From Saxidomus purpurata (Eukaryota; Mollusca; Bivalvia; Venerida; Veneridae): a stretch of DNA of 64,000 bases. Within the stretch, counting starts at the first letter, position 1. Each line of letters opens with the position of its first letter. Below, piece after piece: positions 19,331 through 32,424 of the stretch. A program made the translations under genes and the position numbers. Location: positions 8,371,408-8,435,407 of the forward strand of contig JAFMSR010000017.1 in NCBI GenBank assembly GCA_022818135.1, in the 5' to 3' direction. A model generated the notes under the pieces. It worked only from the letters and a program-made list of their open reading frames with translations, was not told where the DNA came from and did not search any database.

Positions 19331-20354
19331 GGTTTCTCTGGTGTTGAAGCATCAATTTGAAATTGACTGCGTTAAATTGGAGCATTTGAACACTTTTAAC
19401 TTTTCTTGAATTTTAAAGTTTATGGTGTAATTCTTAGCAAAAACAGAAGGTGTGAAGGTAGTAGAAACAGTGACGTTATACGTACATGCGACTCTTTCTA
19501 GAAGAAAGTTATGCTCGATGATTTGCTTGTCAGTTATGAATAATAATAATAATGATAATAATGATAATAATGATAATTTCCAAATGCTTTAACATATTTT
19601 AGTATCACGGTCTTAACAGATAGGCATGTTAACCGTTTACTAAACTACTAAACGAAACGAGTTGGCAACATAAATAATTGCCAAGTATTTGCTTAATAGT
19701 AAAACGCTAGGAATAAACAGGCATAAATCAAATACAATGTACTTTGCAGCCTACTTCGTGCTAAGAATACACTGGAAATTAACTCAAATATAAACATAAT
19801 GGAACATAATCTGAAATCATTATTGCAGGTGTTACTAATTTGTCTCGAGAGTGAAATTATAACAATTTTTATGTGAATCCTTAAAGGAAGTATGTAACAC
19901 TTTCACAGAAACGCCAATTAATTTTGTCATAATAACGACAGAATATTGAGGGAGGAATAGAAAAAAGAAGTATAAAATGTAAAACAAAATCCTAAAATAG
20001 CATCATAAACCTTCCAGCAACAGATCTATCGAGAAGCAACATGGTTTTTTTACAGATTAATCACACAATACAGCTGTAACATTAAACAGACAATACTGAA
20101 TGTCAATGCGTCCGTCACTTGCAAAAAGTAAAGACCTCACAGAAACATAACAACGCATGCGTCACTGTGCTCATTATATAATATTATCATGACAGATTGA
20201 ATCTGAGATTGCTGTATTGGAATGGTCAGTCACCGAAAATGTTGGTAACCGGCGATTTATAATCAGTGTCTGGCCTGCTGACCTCTATCGTTGTTGTTGT
20301 TGATGTTGTTTAACGATCGTTCCAACCTTGGTCATTTTAACATGCGTACATTTT
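19331..20354. other. AT-rich stretch with an ATA/ATG trinucleotide microsatellite
   Basis: A (AAT/GAT)n microsatellite lies at about 19540-19577. A 76-codon minus-strand open frame spans it without an ATG and has no domain resemblance. Nothing else is recognised. Confidence 0.4.
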
Positions 20355-20515
20355 ACCTAACTATCGTTCCTGGGTAGAACCAGTACTAGACTTAAAGAGA
20401 CATAAACGGTAAAAGGGCGAGAACATATGGTCCTCAATCAAAGAGAGGTTACAGTGATCTCAAAGAGAGATTACAGTGATCTGAAGACTCTAACCACTCG
20501 ACCACGGAGGCGGTT
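20355..20515 (-). repeat. bivalve tRNA-derived SINE, internally shortened
   Basis: Reading the minus strand, 'cctccgtggtcgagtggtta' is an A-box head of the tRNA type. 'ggttctacccaggaacg' further on matches the body of a SINE common in bivalves. A short direct repeat ('agagaggttacagtgatctc' and the next unit) lies between them. The expected B box region is altered or deleted. Confidence 0.55.
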
Positions 20516-21953
20516 TTTTAACATTACATCCCAAGCTAGCTCTCAAGCCTTATACGGCACTGACAAAAGCTACAATTTCATTCGTCGAAATTGTCTCTTC
20601 TGTTGTGTCAAGAAAGTGTATAAATCTTTACAATTTTGGATAGGTATTTTCAAAGATAAAACAAAGTATGGTGCTCAAAATTACAAAAAGAAATAGACAA
20701 TTAAATGTAATAAAATGTCTTACACAGTATTAATTATTAATCAGCAATTATTATGCATAGCAATACCATATCAAATTCTTGTTTGATTCATTAAGATGTT
20801 GAAAAGACCTTTCCACTGTACAGTTTTACATAATTTGTATAATAGGAAAAGATAAAACAACTTTGGGGAATGCAATTTCAGCTTTTGTCAAGTGCGGAAC
20901 ATGTAGGACTTTACAGTCCCATTTAAATATAATATTGAAGTTACTTTTGAAGATAACGTTGTATTACTCTAAACAGTCCTCTATTTCTAACATTTTGAGT
21001 TTGGAAACATCTACTAAGAACATCATGGGTTACATGAAAGCTGTGTTCAATGTGAAGAGTAATTCATTTTTATTCAAAACATTTCTGTAAACAAACTCAA
21101 GAAACAGACTTCGTTCGTGCACTCTGTGTGACCGTCGCTAGGTGTTTCATGACGTCACTAACCTCTACATAGTAAGTGAAATGCTAATCTAAAGGAGTTT
21201 ACACTGGGTGATTTATTGTAAACAACAACTCAATATTGTATTTTAATTAGAGCTTTACAATAATTTATTCTTTATGATCATTGAAATACATAGACATTAT
21301 ATTCAAAGCAACCAAAACAGATGTTCCCAACAAAACCCCCCAATTGCTGATATTTTTTGATTGTGCAACTCGATTTTTTCATGATCTATTAAGTACATAA
21401 CGCAGACTGCACCGACATATTCACATATCCTTACATCATCGTTACATTCGCAATGAAACATTTGAAAGCTTAAAAATATACATATTCATATGAAGCATTT
21501 TGATTTGAAATCCTTAAGATACTACATTTTACCTACTATGATTTATTGGGATGTAATCAGAGAGAGAGAGAAAAAAATGCCAAATTACATTGTGTTAGTT
21601 TAACGATATCCCCCCGCCGACCACCATCACGGAGTTGGTATATGCACTTTTACTTTAGTTTTTTATTATAATCTAGCCCTTTCAATATATTAAGTTAATG
21701 TACATGTACTTCTTCCACCATGCAGCGTTTGCCAATTTTACATCAGTATTGCACCATAAGCATGCCCAAGATGTAATAGGTTGTGGCAAAAATGCTATTT
21801 TAAGGAAGTAGTTTCGTTAATCAGCTTGTATTCCAAACGGTGTGTACATGTACATTAGCCTTTTCTAGTGTTCTTTCTCGGCTTTAATGTTTTTATCCAA
21901 GTTGCAACTAGCCTTCCACAAGAGCAAGTACACACGTTCTCTTAAAAACGATA
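20516..21953. other. unassigned AT-rich sequence
   Basis: Open frames of up to 90 codons have no recognised domain. There is a short (AG)n run near 21559. No gene seen. Confidence 0.35.
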
Positions 21954-22335
21954 TTAAAGCTGCTCGCTCTCAGGTTTTGGTAAAAAAATAAAGTTCTTCA
22001 AGCTCTAAATAAATAACGTATTTAAGAACATACATTCATATAAAAATGCTCAAGTATAAATTCCTGTCACGTATATCTCTAAATTTAAAAAAAAAACGCT
22101 ACCAAATTCAAAAGCATTGCAAACGCTTTTGAAATTCCAATATAAACATATAGTGTAGCGGTGCCGTGTAACCGACATTTTCAGTCAATTTCTGCAAATT
22201 CCTACCTAGATTTTTGCTTATACGTGTATTTTGATTCTAGTCTTTAGTTTAATACTTGTGAATAAGTATGTCAGTTTTTAAAAAAATGTATTTTTTTCAA
22301 CGGTACATTTTGTAACTGAGAGCATGCAGCTTTAA
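21954..22335 (-). mobile_element. MITE-2, 382-bp copy, reverse orientation
   Basis: It carries 'ttaaagctgctcgctctcag' at the left and 'ctgagagcatgcagctttaa' at the right, with TTAA at both ends. The body is the reverse complement of the copy at 18966-19330. Confidence 0.82.
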
Positions 22336-24084
22336 GTTAGTAGGGAAACACAATTTGATAAGAACAAAGGACAAGTTACTATGAATGCATGTTTACATAT
22401 TTATTATTATTTATTACATGTTTATTATGTATAAACGTTCGTTGTACTGAAACTAACATACCGGTTCATGTATTACTTGCTTTTCATGTAAACATTGTAA
22501 AAAAATGCTATGTTTAATTCATCTTCACGATATCTGCGAAACCCAATGTCAATGTAATAATTGAAATAGCTCGTGTGGCATAGCAAGAACAATGTAAAGT
22601 TAACAATATACAAATATATGACTCATGATCGTTAATCTGATGCAGGTTGATGCCTTTCTAAAATTGTGTGACTTATCGAAAGGAGATAAAAATTTACAGC
22701 TTCCTCCTCGAAGTTTTCAAGAAAGGTTCATTATCATTTATCAAAGGACTACAGCCGCGGAAGATTGAAGATCTGTATAGATAAGTCGTGATAATCCTTT
22801 CCTAATCTTGCACTAGAGACATAGAAAATGACTTTAATGCACATTTGCAGATCAAAAATAGAACGTTGTCTCAATCAGATATTGAAACCGTAAGTTTACC
22901 TTTACAAGTAAAATGATATAATCTGTAAACGAAGTTTATATCATTAGATCTATATGAATAAATCATTCGTTTGCATATTTACAGCACAAAGTTTGCTGCT
23001 ACCAGTAGTATCAGTAAACTTGGATTACCCACATCAGATTTCAGTTACTTCACCTTGGCAAACTATTTTAGCTCATAGAAAAGGCTTGGTGCCACTTTCT
23101 AGAAAATGAAGATTCTGAACTGGTAAAAGCATTTTGGAGTTGAAGTTGTTTTGCAAAGTAATTCACTGATATGATAAATACATAAGGTTAACACTTTGGT
23201 CAAAATGATGGACGCTCAGTTTGTTTTAAAAATTGCTATAGTAGGCCTACGGTTGACTCCATATTCATTCTGAATTCGTTTATTTATTTTTTTAAAGCGA
23301 AAGAAACTGTACTATTTTGTAAATTACAAGTAGGTATATGACTGCAATAATAGGGGCCGCCTTTTGCATAAATTAATAACATTAGACATTACTACTTGGT
23401 GGGCTGCAACCTTGTTTTTCAACAAAAATTGAGTATAAAGTATTGATTTGTATTGAATAATATAGATTTAAAAAAAAAAATCAAGCATATTTCTGAATCA
23501 GACTTATTGCACATACGAGCATCTGAAGACAACTTTCTCAATTGTTATTTTAATATCATCGAACTCAATTGAAAGATTTATGACTTATTGATATCGGTAC
23601 TCTTTTGGCAATTTGATGTAACATGACTAAATCTACATCATGTGTAATCTCGTATAGTAAGAGGGTGGTTATGTTAAACATTGCTTAATTAAACTTGTTA
23701 GAAAACTCTTAAAAAGGAACTACCAGTGAACTTCCGCTGTAAGCGTCATTTTTGATTGCGTCTATGAAAACATCATATTATGTTTGGAAATCTTACTACA
23801 ATGTTAATTATCGCATTTCACAACAAAAAGCGTCTACAAAGAGTCCACTGTCCAGTGATTTGTTATAAATTGCAGAAATTTAAATGGTCGTTAACATTTA
23901 AATGGACCCAGCATACGGAATCGACATTGAAACAATACCGTAACAAATACCAAAAGTAAAACCAGTTATAGTTATCATAAAAATTATAGCATGCGCATTC
24001 CGAGAAATTATTTGTTCGGTCTTTAAATAGTCTTGATACTATTGCTTCTAGAATACCGACAGCAAAGTTAACAAGAACTATCTT
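22336..24084. other. unassigned AT-rich sequence
   Basis: No gene, RNA or repeat structure is recognised here. Confidence 0.35.
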
Positions 24085-24135
24085 CACCGATTTTGAGTAT
24101 ATGAAAGAGAAGGGTAGCTATATTTCATAGTAAAA
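24085..24135 (+). repeat. interspersed repeat D fragment
   Basis: 'ttttgagtatatgaaagaga' followed by 'gtagctatatttcatagt' matches 63288-63334 with few changes, so it is a short copy of a dispersed repeat. Confidence 0.5.
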
Positions 24136-24175
24136 GATTCTGTCACGTGCTATCTTTAGGAAATAAAATGGCGCC

Positions 24176-24265
24176 ACATATCACAGGGTGAGAAAAATGT
24201 GCATCCTGACCAGGACGAGAACTCGGGTTTACACAGCGAATGCTCTCCCGACTGAGCTAACCGAA
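24176..24265 (-). repeat. tRNA-derived sequence (SINE head or tRNA pseudogene)
   Basis: The minus strand reads 'ttagctcagtcgggagagc' (a good A box / D arm, Lys-tRNA-like). After the anticodon region comes 'gagttctcgtcctgg', a weak B box. The anticodon stem does not pair well, so it is not an intact tRNA gene. Confidence 0.5.
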
Positions 24266-27200
24266 TACTAACACATGTTTTCCCAAATTGTGATCCAGTC
24301 CGTACCGTGTCAAACAATGTTTTACCAAATGTTACTCGAAATGTTGACATTTTTCACTGATCGAGAAACTATAATTATTCTACTCTCATGATTAACATTA
24401 ATTTGGAGGTAACAAAATATTATGTGGATAGATATGAAAATTTACGTACTTAAATTATAAAACCATTCATGAATGACTGAAAATGCTAGAGTATTTTATT
24501 GACCTTTTATTTGTTGTATTATCCGATTTAAAGGTACCTAACATGTTTAATTTTTCAATCCGACGTGTTTTATACATTCTATTTTTCATTTCATTGGCAT
24601 TTGAAAGGTTACCAACTTCCGTTCAATAGCGAGCTTAAAGTCCCAGGATCACTTTGTATTTACTGATAATAGTAGCATAGGATAATGATAGAACCATGTT
24701 CTACATGTATTCACTTTAAAACAATGTTCACATTTAGCCTTTCTTTAGTATTCAAGTTGATTCGCCAAGAAAAAATAGTTGCTAGAAAGCCTTTCTTATT
24801 ATTTAAAATATCTTTGAAAGAAATACTGCGCTATGTTTGTAATATGTACTTATCGATTTAGAAAGCAAAGATAGGAATATTTTTGGTACAAATAAAGGTC
24901 ATTTCTGTTAGTAAGACATCTTTCTGGATAAAATGAGAGCTACTTATAAATGTGAGCCTGGGGCTTTAATACGGCTACGCCGAAAAACCTGTTTAGATAA
25001 AAATTTAAATGTAATTTTCCATTCATGATTTTGCGCAATAAATGATAGTAATAAAACCACTTCATGTAATGATCATTTCCACAAAATATAGAACACAGTC
25101 TAAATCAGATGCAAAAGCTGTTCATATCATCACATAGGCCATTAAAACGTGAATATAAAATATTACCTTTCTATGAAATAAAAAAAATCTTGTTTAATCA
25201 GTCCTCATTAAGATGAAGCTCTGCCTACTCAAGTAGAAGTATTTGCACCAGGTCACCTGCACTGTATTTTTAAGTTAATATATTTGTTTTCATTCATTTT
25301 TCATTCATTTGCTTTAACAAAACGTTAGAGTTCTTCTCGGCAAGCGAGAGCATCGAAAACTTTTCGTATAAAAGTGAATTATGCAGCAAATTAATATAGT
25401 AATCTTATCATTTTTTAATTAACTAGTGCTCGCAAAACGTGCAACGAGACGCACAAATCATATCTCTAATATAAGGACAAACAATCAGCCTACGAATTGA
25501 AAAGTGTACCTACTACTGCAACGCAGTTAAGTATGCCTGATACCACAGTAAAATGTGCCTGATACCACAGTAAAATGTGCCGGATACCTGGAATGTATAG
25601 AACCCCTCCCCCTCTACATGAGATAAAATCCTCATTCAGATGAACAGATACTGATGACTTGGACAGAAAAAAATAATTGAAACTCATTTTACAGTTTCCC
25701 GTTTTCACTCTAGTTTATCATATACAGACGAATGACATACTAGGGGGAAAACGAGAATTTGAAAAAGAGTTTCAATTATTTTTTTCTGTTTAAACCCGGA
25801 GTATCTGTGTTCAGATGGAGAGCCCTTAGATCCTCAAATTGTCACAATAGTGTCCAAATATGAGCACTATATTTGAAAACAAATGTAATTTTTCTATTTT
25901 GTCTGGGATAAATCGTATGCAAAGAATATTGACACCTGATGTGTGCAATAATCAGAAGTCGTTATTTGTGAAATAATTTCTTTCCTATTTTGTTATCTTT
26001 TATTATAAATGCGATCCTAGATGATGATAAAGCAGGATTCAGTACTGTTGCTCGTTGTACTGGTGCATTTAGATAAATCTGAAACACTGATTATATTACC
26101 AGTATTTAGTATGTAAAAGTCCTTGTTAATATCAAAAACACGTGTGTCGAACTTGTTATTATATCAGACGAATTGTTATGGCATCATTTGTCTGCATTTT
26201 ATCGCCGGAATAATCAGAAATGTTGATGCATTTATATCAAAGAGTTTATTTTGCGATATATTATCCTTAATCAGTGAGCAAGTTGATTTTCACCACGCAA
26301 CAGCGATCATTTAGTTCGTGTATACCCTGAATTAAAGTATATACATAGACCAGTAAATGAATACACGAAAACATCTCAAGAATATATTGTACGTCTGTTG
26401 TTCACGTTTTGTATAGCAAAGAATTGTTAGTAAACAAAGGCATGTTTCCACACATTTTATCGAGTATCCGTAACGAATATACTGATAATTCTGTCAGAAA
26501 ACTATCAACATGGCATTCCTGTGCCAATGTATGCGCTTTAACATGTTACAACGAGGAACATGCACGGGAACAGATTTGTTAGCACTCGAGCAGACATGTT
26601 AAGTAGCTTGTGAGGATACATAAATCACAATAAAAGAATAAGAAAGTTTTATTTCCAATGTAAATATAACCTTGTTTTGAATGGGACAATTCCAGCCGTA
26701 GGAGGCGTAGATGAAAGTGATTGTATTTTTACCCTGTGGCAGACAAAATATAATCATGGCATGTTGCATAGAAATATCGGAGATGTATTAAATAATTAAA
26801 CGCGTAGTTAAGTCAACAGCAACTGCTTATCGAGATTAAATATCATTTACCAAAGACAGACCATGTCTAAAAGAAGAAAAAATAAAGATAATCATTTATA
26901 CAACTGTAGGTTTACGTGCAATACCAACTGTACTGTAACGATTTTCATGTTTTGGGTCGTTATGTTAACGTATCACCATGGTTTTTCATGTGACAAATCG
27001 GCACAACATGTGTACCGACGTGTGACATAATCACTCATAGTTTTTGTTGGTTGAATAATGTCCCTAAATCAAAAACCAACAAGATAACACAAATGTTTAT
27101 ATTAAAAAAAAAACAACACTTAAGATTCAGTTATGTAACGAACATTAATATGTAATGTTTTGCACTAAGTTCAGACATTCTGATGATTTGTTGGTAGCTT

Positions 27201-28669
27201 GCACCGCAACTGATAAAGGTAATATATATGAAAGGTTATGTACCGTGCATGTACATTGTGTAGTGCTCTCCAAATCATATCTTCTTTTGAAACATATTAA
27301 TTCAAATACCTGTTGTAAAGTTTGCCCTTATGAAATTGACTTGATATCTATACATCAGCCTTTTAATACTTTATGGTACTGGATTTTCGCATAACGACGG
27401 TTTATTATATCTGACGGACTATTCGGGGGTTAAATTTAGAACTCACTATTTATAACTGACATGAAAAGAAATCTTTCGCGTGGTAGCAAAGTTTGGAATT
27501 CACGAAGAAAGGTGAATGTTAAATCATCGCGATTGTTACCCAATTACAAAAAATCACAAAATGTCTGACGCAAACCACCCAGCATCTGAATAGTCTATCA
27601 TGAGTATACCTAACGTCGTATTGTGTTTAATGAAGCATTTAGAGAAAGCCCATGTAACTCCTAGAAGAGCATGAGGGTCTGTTCCTATTGAAACTATTAT
27701 TATACCAATTTACCGATGAATTATTTCGACAAATGCAGGCAATCAATCAACGTCAGACCACTTTTTGTATTAATTGTTTTGAAGTAGAGTTTATGATAAT
27801 ATTAGCACTGTATCTGCAGGTTCATCTTACTTGCTGAACGCACTTGTATATTTGTTTAACTGATTTTGGTAAGGGAGGATGTAGACTCGTGAATGATATG
27901 GTAGTCATATGCTTCAGACTCTCTCAAGGTTCATTACATTCATGTGCTAAAATAGAAACTGACAATAATGTATTTGACATTGCAATGCTTTAGATAAAGA
28001 AATTGTTGAACTAGATATTTTCTGAAATGTTTTTGACAAATTTTAAAACATCCACATTTACGAGGTATAAAAATGAAAACTTAAGTTGGAACGACCTAAT
28101 CATTCAAGGAACAAAGTAGTGTTTTTCCTCAAAGACGGCATAACCTTAATTAAACATTTTAAAAGTTACATAACTTTAGGTTCCGAAAATTTGTTATTAC
28201 GAAGCTGCTATATTGCAATCTCGCTGAAACAAAACAGATTCATGCCTGGCAATTCAAGATTAATAAATTTTCCCCTTTGCAGTAAATAATTCGATTACGG
28301 CAAATTAGTTAATCTGTTCGCGGCAAGTCTTTTTTTCCATTTTTGAAACCATTGCAGATATGATAAAAATATAAACCTATGCAGCCGGAGCATTATCGCT
28401 ATTGTTCTCAGACAGTTATTTAAACATCGTAATTTAGATATAAACAATTCCATTTTATAATTGTAGTATGGTGAGGGCTAAAAAGTTCTAAAATCATTTT
28501 TGCTTTTCGGCTAATCATATCATTTTATTTTGCCAAACGTGCTCATCTTGCGTTTCATGTATGAACAGGTTAACGTTGTGAATTACCCATTTTAATGTGC
28601 TTGTCTAAGAATGAGTTTATATCCAGTCTCTCTTCGGGGGTTTCAGGATGTAAATGAACTAATGCTATG
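24266..28669. other. long AT-rich intergenic or intronic stretch
   Basis: One 22-bp direct duplication occurs at about 25538-25581 ('tgataccacagtaaaatgtg'). A minus-strand acceptor-like site near 26751 is followed by about 40 open codons, but it is too weak to call. No repeat family from elsewhere in the window recurs here. Confidence 0.35.
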
Positions 28670-28750
28670 AGTATAAGTGGAGCCGCAGTGGCGCAGTGGT
28701 AGCGCGTTCGCCACTGGGTTCGATCTCTACCATAGCCATAGTCGTAAATA
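28670..28750 (+). repeat. tRNA-derived SINE head, shortened
   Basis: 'cagtggcgcagtggtagcgc' is a strong A box and 'gggttcgatctc' a strong B box. They are only about 15 nt apart, so the anticodon region has been deleted. A T-rich tail follows. Confidence 0.6.
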
Positions 28751-30360
28751 AGCAGAATTGTCAACAGTTTTGTTATTTTTACATTACACCATCAGACAAT
28801 GAAAACTCGCACACGGCTGCTGAGGAAAACAGGAAATTAAGGACTTTACGTTCGAATAACACATAACAGTACCTGTTGTTGTGAAGCTAACGAAAACAAA
28901 ATATCCGGTACAAGTTACTCACATCCACATAGCACGCCGCAAGTTTTAACTTAAAATAGAAACAACCAAACTTATGCGATCAAGTAATATATGTTTTCTG
29001 TTCGGAATTCATGCAGAAACGAACGCAATTGGAAACTGTTCTTATTCAATGAAAACACTTATTCTACATTATTTTGAATGAAACATGTCATATATGTCCG
29101 CAAAATAAAGATAACCCTGGATTTTAGCTGCAATGGGTAAGATATAACAGATATTAAATTATTTTAGCTTCATTCGTTATTTCAGCGGTAGCAGACGGTT
29201 GTTCTAACGAAACATCTTAGAACTGCATGGAAATGGTTCTTTATTCAATACTGTGTTGACTTTTAAATTTCAGTAACTACCATAACTTACATTGAATATA
29301 GCTGGAACTGAGCCAAAAGTACATTTGATCTGCTTTATAATTACATTGCACATAGAATTGCAAACAGTCCAGTCACATAGCACTGTATACTCTACTAATA
29401 AGCTTGGTCATGAATATCTCTTAAATATAAAACCATTGATTAAGCAACTGTTACAAATAGTACGTTTATAACGTTATGTTACTGCGATTAACAATGCATG
29501 TGTTGCCTAGACACACTGATTCTCTTGAACAACAATCACTTTAGAGTATAAAATGGCAAGAACTTAGTGGATTGTATTTATATCATTAACAGGGTCATAT
29601 AGTCCTTTTGTATTCTCTGATGTAATACCCATAGCTGTTCCGGCTGTTAAAACTATTTTACGTGATTTTATTATTATTGGCAAGTATATCTACTCTCAGA
29701 AGAGATTTCTGAGACGTATTTATGCCTCGCTAATAGCTCATTTTCAACAGTCAATTGTAAGATAGTTAAGAATTTAGAACTTCTAAGCAATAATTCGTTG
29801 TTCTATCATAAGTACTAGGCATATCCTGTGGGGCTATATATTTCGACTATCATTGATTCACGGGATCGTACTTATATAAAAGAGTTTAGTACTGTGCACC
29901 AGATTGTTCCATTTTCAAGTAGGTAAGGTAATATGAGCTTTGTTGTTTGATCGATGAAAATAAGGACAACAACTGTAACACAGTAGAAGATATAGTTGTG
30001 CCAACACAATGTACATTTTCGAACTGCTCATTCCAGTTTCATAAATATTTCTACATGGACAGAGATTTAGTAATTTTGATGTTACCTGTTTTGCAGACAT
30101 GATGGTTTGCGCCAACTATTTAAAATGATAAAGTCCTTTCTCTCACAATTCGTTAATCTACACTTGAAACTAACAAGAATAATGAAGATATTAATAAGTA
30201 AAATTATACGAAAATCGTTTGAGCAAACGACCAATGGAAAACCGTTTTTAAAATGTACAAAGATCTGATAAAAACAGCAAAATTCGATACAAGTCACGGA
30301 CGATCTGCACATACATCCTTCTGTAGCTATATATGTAAATGTTGCTCTTAAAAATTGTAT
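28751..30360. other. unassigned AT-rich sequence
   Basis: A TATA-like box ('cttatataaaag') lies near 29872 but no supported exon follows. No gene recognised. Confidence 0.35.
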
Positions 30361-30440
30361 CTACTTATCATTTTACGTTCATTGAGCACATTATTTATGT
30401 TTGGAGAATATAACCTGCTAGATGTAGGGAGTGCCCCTTG
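30361..30440 (-). mobile_element. MITE-1 terminal fragment
   Basis: 'atcattttacgttcattgag' through 'gatgtagggagtgcccctt' matches one end of MITE-1 in reverse orientation. The remainder is absent. Confidence 0.65.
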
Positions 30441-30969
30441 ATTATATATGCTGAGAAAACTTTCGCTGATGAAAGCACAAATGGTATAAACGGTACCTCC
30501 GTCTTAACTGAATAAGTTTTATTTACGAATCATTGTTATAAATGAATAACAAATGATCCGTTAACACAGAAATCAATACTAGTATGAAATTTTATTTTAA
30601 CAATAGAACTTCTTTGAGCCTTGTTCTTGGCCGTGTTTAGACACAAACTGTCCTTTCAGATGATGAACACAGACACCTCATTAACTTTGTTTTAGTAAGT
30701 TCTTAACCCATTTCTAACGGTGTCTGGCAGACTTTGTAAGACTAACAACATTACTCATCTGGTTTTTTTTTGCAAAACTTACATCAACATTTCTGCGATT
30801 AAATAAATATGAAAAGAACCATCGTGTACGTCAGCATACGAACTAGATTTATCATCAACTAACCCAAATCAAAACAACTGCTTATAAACATAGGAAGCAA
30901 GATAGTCCAATTCGGATACAAAAGTATACTTTTGCTTGATTAAATAAGTTAATTCCAAGAAAAATCTCA
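30441..30969. other. unassigned AT-rich sequence
   Basis: No gene or repeat structure is recognised here. Confidence 0.3.
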
Positions 30970-31585
30970 ACTAGTGGGCCACGATGGCCCTATATCGCTT
31001 ATCTGAATGAACAGAGAACATCTGAAATACATTATCAGTTCTTCACAATTCCCCATAAAACAGGTAATAATTGTAAATAAGATCAGAGCTCTGTGAAAAC
31101 ATTTGGTGGAGGACCATCCGAATAACTATCATATGGAGGTTAGTTGATAAAGACCCAGTTGTCAAGGTTATACCGATTAAATGTTTAAGCTTTTTAGCTC
31201 TGGTGGCCATTTTGCGCAGCTAAGCAGAACCGTTTGAATAATTTTGGTGGAGGACCAATGGGAAGTTTGGTTGAATTGGCACAGTGGTTAGGGAAAACAT
31301 TTCATTTAAAGGTTTGTCTATGTTTAATCTTGTTAAGTTGAAATTGGCCCAGTGGTTAAGTAGAAGATGCCGTTTAAAGATTGTTCTAACTTTAGCTCTG
31401 GTGGCCATTATGGGCTTTCGGTGGAAATTAGTTGATCAATTTCGAACGAGGACCACCCAAGGAACAATCCTGTAAAATTTAGTTAAGTTAGGCTAAGTGG
31501 TTATGGAGGAGATGTCGTTTGAACCACTTAGTGACGACGACGGACAACACGCACCATAAGCCCTTCGTGCTCGGGTGAGCTTAAA
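30970..31585 (-). mobile_element. molluscan 'ctcacc'-boundary repeat, reverse copy
   Basis: The left edge is 'gggccacgatggccctatat' and the right edge 'cttcgtgctcgggtgagctt', preceded by 'gacgacgacggacaacacgc'. These edges are the reverse of those at 36317-37446 and are typical of abundant molluscan repeats. The internal motif 'agctctggtggccatt' recurs about 190 bp apart, showing degenerate tandem units. Noncoding. Confidence 0.65.
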
Positions 31586-31849
31586 CAACAGAGTCAGATC
31601 TCAAATGTGAATAAAGCGAGTCAAACTTATCAGTACCACCTAGTAAAAAAATCACACAGTGTCACTTTCTTTTCATTAATGTATATGACTTAAAATGAGA
31701 ACGAAAACTTACTCGAAAAACTTAACATATATATGTTTGAAAACAACCTGTGCATTGGCCGATTCGCACTTTTCCTTTGTTTTATTCGTTTCTTCAATGG
31801 AAACCAGTTTTACTATATTATCTATTTGTCTAGGATGAAAACGCTTGAA

Positions 31850-32240
31850 CAAGAGACGTAATCATTCTAATTTAATACAAAGTCCATAAACTGTTAAGGT
31901 GTTTTTGATGACTTTAATTTAGAACTTAATATTACGTAAAGGAAAGTCATGCTTAATCTAAACTTGAATCGTCTGCAGCAGATATTAATGATAAAAGATA
32001 ATAAATCCATCTTGAACACTTTGAGAAGGTTTCTATAAATTTTAAACTTATCTGATTAGAAATACGTACACTTTTAGAAAGGCATCAATCGGAAATATAA
32101 TTAAAAGAGATCTGTGATTCATATAGTTGAAAAATAGATTTATACTTGCGTCTCACAAAACGCGTAAGAAATAGGTTATAGCTAGTTTCTTCACTTCACT
32201 GATAGAGAAAAATGATAATGCACATCATAATTTTCGTTGT
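31850..32240 (+). repeat. diverged block related to the 40.3 and 46.5 kb duplicated segments
   Basis: 'ttaatctaaacttgaatcg' and the following 'aggtttctata' with their spacing correspond to 40341-40520 and 46520-46700, with many changes. It is the outlying, oldest-looking member of the segmental duplication described below. Confidence 0.5.
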
Positions 32241-32424
32241 AAATATTCTCTTTCTTTCCTCATTCTCTTGTAAATGATTCTGTGTTTTTGTTTTTTTCTT
32301 CCGTTTTTTTTTGTTTTTTTTGGATCAGCCTCTGTTTTATAAGGACATTGCAGATTTAATTAACTGCTACACCCATTTCTATAGAACAAGTAACTTTTCA
32401 TTATTAATAACGATAATTAAATAC

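Noticed and set aside
19360..19580. Minus-strand open stretch with a leucine-rich start, considered as the missing signal-peptide exon of the ligand-binding-domain gene
   Set aside because: There is no ATG ahead of the hydrophobic run, a stop lies just upstream, and the leucines derive from an AAT/GAT microsatellite. No donor with the required phase was found.
24176..24265. Intact tRNA gene
   Set aside because: The A box is good, but the anticodon stem does not pair and the B box is degraded. Better explained as a SINE head or tRNA pseudogene.
26650..26755. Minus-strand acceptor-like site followed by about 40 open codons and an AATAAA, considered as a terminal exon
   Set aside because: A single weak splice signal and a short peptide with no family resemblance. 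Not enough to call.
29865..29940. TATA box plus nearby donor as a promoter and first exon
   Set aside because: TATA-like strings are frequent by chance in this AT-rich DNA, and no coding exon follows.
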